This document shows, one piece after another, positions 61,572 through 64,000 of a stretch of DNA of 64,000 nucleotides (position 1 is the stretch's first letter; the number at the start of each line of letters is the position of its first letter). The notes below the pieces were generated by a model. The model was not told the DNA's origin. It worked only from the letters and a program-made list of their open reading frames with translations, and made no database searches. The position numbers were made by a program, and so were the translations under genes. The stretch is from Aureobasidium sp. EXF-3400 (lineage: Eukaryota; Ascomycota; Dothideomycetes; Dothideales; Saccotheciaceae). The stretch lies in contig SWBL01000150.1 of assembly GCA_024195585.1 (NCBI GenBank), forward strand, positions 1-64,000, written 5' to 3'.

Positions 61572-63710
61572 CTACATGACTGATATCGGCGATATCAAGG
61601 TCAATGTGACAGGACTTCCAGTCAGAGGCACAAAGATGATCGTAGGATCAGATCCGAGCGTGTCCCTGACAAGACCAGGAGCATTGCTCGTAACGCCGCC
61701 TGGAAGTGTGACACCAATGGGGGCAGCGCAGGTATTTCCATTCGCAGTGACAGTGACAGAAACAATCTTCTTACCATCAGGAGAGCGGTTGTAAGTCAGA
61801 TTCGGATTGCACTGATCGCGAGTTCTGCGGTTTGTAAAGTCGATGGCGATATCGTCATGTTTGAGGGATATGATGGGCCAATTAGTCAAGCGTGCCATTT
61901 CTTGAGTTACCACTTCGACCCAGATCTGGATGAGTGCAAACTGCCCGGTCACAGAGCCGATGGTGGTAGAGTTGACGTCTGCATTGCGGAGATTGGATTG
62001 ATGGAACATGAATGGGTCATGATGAAGTCCCATCAAGTGACGGACGTTGTTGGTACGGGCATCGTTGAGAAGATTAGTGAAGTTACCCTTTCCACCAGAA
62101 GTTTGAACCCATTCTGCTGTGGTGCAGTCTGGAAGATCGCAATTGAAGAAGATTGTTGTCGCCCAGCGCGGGATGATTTCAAGTCCATCATAGCCATTGG
62201 AGGCCACAGTACTGATCAATGGCCAGAACTCGTTCTGTTGATTCATCAACACAGCTCGGGTGTTGTCTCCGACGGCAGACGTGATACCGTTGACAATCCA
62301 TGCTTTGATTGCGTCTCCGTTGTGCATACCAGTAATAGCAGGAGGGATGAGACCATTGGGTGACCATCTTGTGGCTTGGTTGATGCCAGTGACGTTTGCC
62401 CAAGCTTGATTGAAGGTGATTTCTTTGTTTGTATCATTGAATGTCGCGTTGTTCAATGACTCGTGAGTGAACGTGTGAGAGACGTGTGCGAAGGCGTTCA
62501 TGTTCGATGGGACTGACAGCCATTTGTACAGAGGGTCAATCAAAGAACATGCCTTACTCCAGGTATACGTTGTGGGTGTTGTGGGCCAGATATCCGTGCC
62601 AGTACCAAGTGGCTTCTGGAATTCGAGTGGTGTCGATGACATAGGTCCGGTGTAAATAATGGCAGGGTCGGGTTTACAGGTCGTTGTGTTTTCGAATGTG
62701 ATTCCTGCAACGATGTTGCCGTTTCCATTGTAGCCAAGCTCCATGAAGTAGTTAGACCCAGCGGGAAGCCTTGAGTTGAGCTGAGGCATCCAGTCTTTGA
62801 TCGCTTGAAGGTCCGCCGCTCTCAACCTGAACAACGCATCCGAAGGCTGGTAGAGTGCTGTGTTTAGCATGACATCGTCAACCTGAGTGCTGAGATGTAT
62901 ACGGCGGTAGCCAACCGTCAGACCACGAGTCATCCAGGCGATGTATGCATGCTGGAGATAGTTTGAAGTCAAAGCCCAGTTCGTGGCCCAGCTTGAGAAC
63001 CAAACCATCTCTTGGCGATTTCCGTCCTGGTGGATGACGGCTGCTGAGCTAGATCCGGAGAAATAGCCATCGGAACTTGGTGCGAGGCCTGCAACTTCCC
63101 AGGTCGTGTTTGGATTGGTGATAGTTGCTGGGTAATGCCAGATGCCTTGAGTGCTGATGGTAGCGCCTTTCACAAGGTTGGCAGAGGGGAACCCGCTTGT
63201 GTTGGTGAAGCTGAGTAACTGCTCGACACCGGCACCACAGCATCCGGCACCAGCAATTGTGGGAACGACATCAAAGGCAGGTCCAGGATACACATCAATA
63301 CGGACCATCCTCACACCGAAATCTGATTGGTATTGATACAGCGTCGCGAACTGAGCGGCTGTCAGAGCGCTGGCCCAGCTGTTACCACCGTAGTCGTAGG
63401 ACACTTCAGCGAGAATGATGATGCCACCATAATTGCCTTGAGTTGTGGATGAATTGAGTGTTGGAAGTGTTATGCCAGCCTGGGGCACAAGCTGAAGCTG
63501 ATATGGGATACCATAGCCATTGAGACCTGATGTTGCCGAATAGGATGATGGTAGATCGCGAGCGAAGATCAGGATCGTGTTGGCAACTGTCTGTCCGGCG
63601 GTGGAGTTGCTGACTTGAGCATTGACAAGATGCGAGAGATTAGAGATTCCAAGGAGGATGGTACACACCGCACGTGCTGGAAAGACACGCCCGAACATAG
63701 CGATACGCAT
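61572..63710 (-). CDS. agd3: Agd3-like secreted polysaccharide deacetylase (CBM87 + CE18)
   Basis: Uninterrupted minus-strand frame of 712 residues from the ATG at 63710; in-frame GTG-initiated extension upstream is disregarded. The N-terminus (MRIAMFGRVFPARAVCTILL, then GISNLSHLVNAQ) is a signal peptide, so the enzyme is secreted. Agd3 deacetylates N-acetylgalactosamine in galactosaminogalactan, making the polymer cationic and adherent. The N-terminal ~250 residues correspond to the carbohydrate-binding module (NTILIFARDLPSSYSATSGL, YGIPYQLQLVPQAGITLP). The deacetylase part has RRIHLSTQVDDVMLNTALYQ with the metal-binding Asp pair and AFAHVSHTFTHESLNNATFN with the H-x3-H-type metal ligands. 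GLHHDPFMFHQSNLR and WPIISLKHDDIAIDF are further conserved blocks. Many N-x-S/T sites suit a glycoprotein. It faces ega3 tail to tail. Confidence 0.92.
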   Translation of the reverse strand: MRIAMFGRVFPARAVCTILLGISNLSHLVNAQVSNSTAGQTVANTILIFARDLPSSYSATSGLNGYGIPYQLQLVPQAGITLPTLNSSTTQGNYGGIIILAEVSYDYGGNSWASALTAAQFATLYQYQSDFGVRMVRIDVYPGPAFDVVPTIAGAGCCGAGVEQLLSFTNTSGFPSANLVKGATISTQGIWHYPATITNPNTTWEVAGLAPSSDGYFSGSSSAAVIHQDGNRQEMVWFSSWATNWALTSNYLQHAYIAWMTRGLTVGYRRIHLSTQVDDVMLNTALYQPSDALFRLRAADLQAIKDWMPQLNSRLPAGSNYFMELGYNGNGNIVAGITFENTTTCKPDPAIIYTGPMSSTPLEFQKPLGTGTDIWPTTPTTYTWSKACSLIDPLYKWLSVPSNMNAFAHVSHTFTHESLNNATFNDTNKEITFNQAWANVTGINQATRWSPNGLIPPAITGMHNGDAIKAWIVNGITSAVGDNTRAVLMNQQNEFWPLISTVASNGYDGLEIIPRWATTIFFNCDLPDCTTAEWVQTSGGKGNFTNLLNDARTNNVRHLMGLHHDPFMFHQSNLRNADVNSTTIGSVTGQFALIQIWVEVVTQEMARLTNWPIISLKHDDIAIDFTNRRTRDQCNPNLTYNRSPDGKKIVSVTVTANGNTCAAPIGVTLPGGVTSNAPGLVRDTLGSDPTIIFVPLTGSPVTLTLISPISVM

Positions 63711-64000
63711 CCTGATGGTCACTTTGAGGGACTGAGATCTCTGAGATCTTGGGGCAGAGCTGGTTTTGTTGCCTTCCAGCGCCCACAGACGAAGTAGTCG
63801 TTCGTGCTCGTACGAGAACCTTAACAGCACACCGCTGGTCCAAGAGTATTCTTGCTCCTCTCTTGAAGTATAACGGCTTTACAGCTTCTCAAAGTCCCTC
63901 TCAGACCACGACGTCGGCCCTTTGCCGCAAGAAGTCCCCAATCTGGTCCAAGCCATCGACTGTGAAGGAAGACACCCCACTTGGAAGAACATTCAGAGAG
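63711..64000. promoter_or_regulatory. agd3 upstream region at the window edge
   Basis: 290 bp upstream of the agd3 start on the minus strand. Too short to show a further gene; no specific binding site is recognised. Confidence 0.4.

Overview
The window is nuclear DNA of a filamentous ascomycete (Pezizomycotina; a Dothideomycete is my best guess, by inference only). Genes are interrupted by short introns with GT..AG ends and CTAAC/CTGAC-type branch sites. Products are fungal: PRP8 without an intein, ribosomal protein eL34, SSU72, proline dehydrogenase, a Dal5-type transporter, and the polysaccharide enzymes Ega3 and Agd3. Coordinates below join exons by hand from splice signals and reading phase.

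Left part (1-28.6 kb) is ordinary gene space. It holds a possible Myb/SANT-like protein (1.5-2.2 kb), an anion:cation symporter-family MFS transporter (3.7-5.4 kb), a Myb DNA-binding protein (7.0-8.2 kb, minus), an NDUFAF3-like complex I assembly factor (9.8-10.6 kb, minus), and a multidrug-type MFS transporter (11.5-13.2 kb, minus) that shares a divergent promoter region with an L-threonine aldolase (13.8-15.0 kb). A 997-residue low-complexity protein (15.4-18.4 kb, minus) follows. eL34 (19.9-20.7 kb, minus) and PRP8 (21.2-28.6 kb, plus) are divergent over 482 bp.

Middle part (28.6-46.6 kb) is an 18 kb island with no conserved intact gene. It contains several unrelated tandem arrays (periods about 158, 130 and 280 bp), a cluster of strong hairpins with a seven-copy ~42-nt element whose flanking stems vary in a compensatory way, decayed fragments (a coiled-coil gene, a Cu/Zn superoxide dismutase-like gene, an Msn2/4-like zinc finger), and intron-rich orphan reading frames. 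The 280-bp array is striking because each unit begins with a perfect splice-donor sequence. This island is where an undescribed system, if there is one, would be.

Right part (46.6-64 kb) resumes gene space: mitochondrial proline dehydrogenase (46.7-48.1 kb), a decayed CA/TG-poor relic (about 49.1-50.1 kb), a 115-bp repeat with a perfect 19-bp palindrome (52.3-52.6 kb), a proline iminopeptidase-like hydrolase (53.4-54.4 kb, minus) divergent from SSU72 (55.3-56.4 kb), and finally ega3 (58.8-60.0 kb) and agd3 (61.6-63.7 kb, minus) in convergent orientation. These two are core parts of the galactosaminogalactan pathway, so the rest of that cluster may lie just past the right edge.
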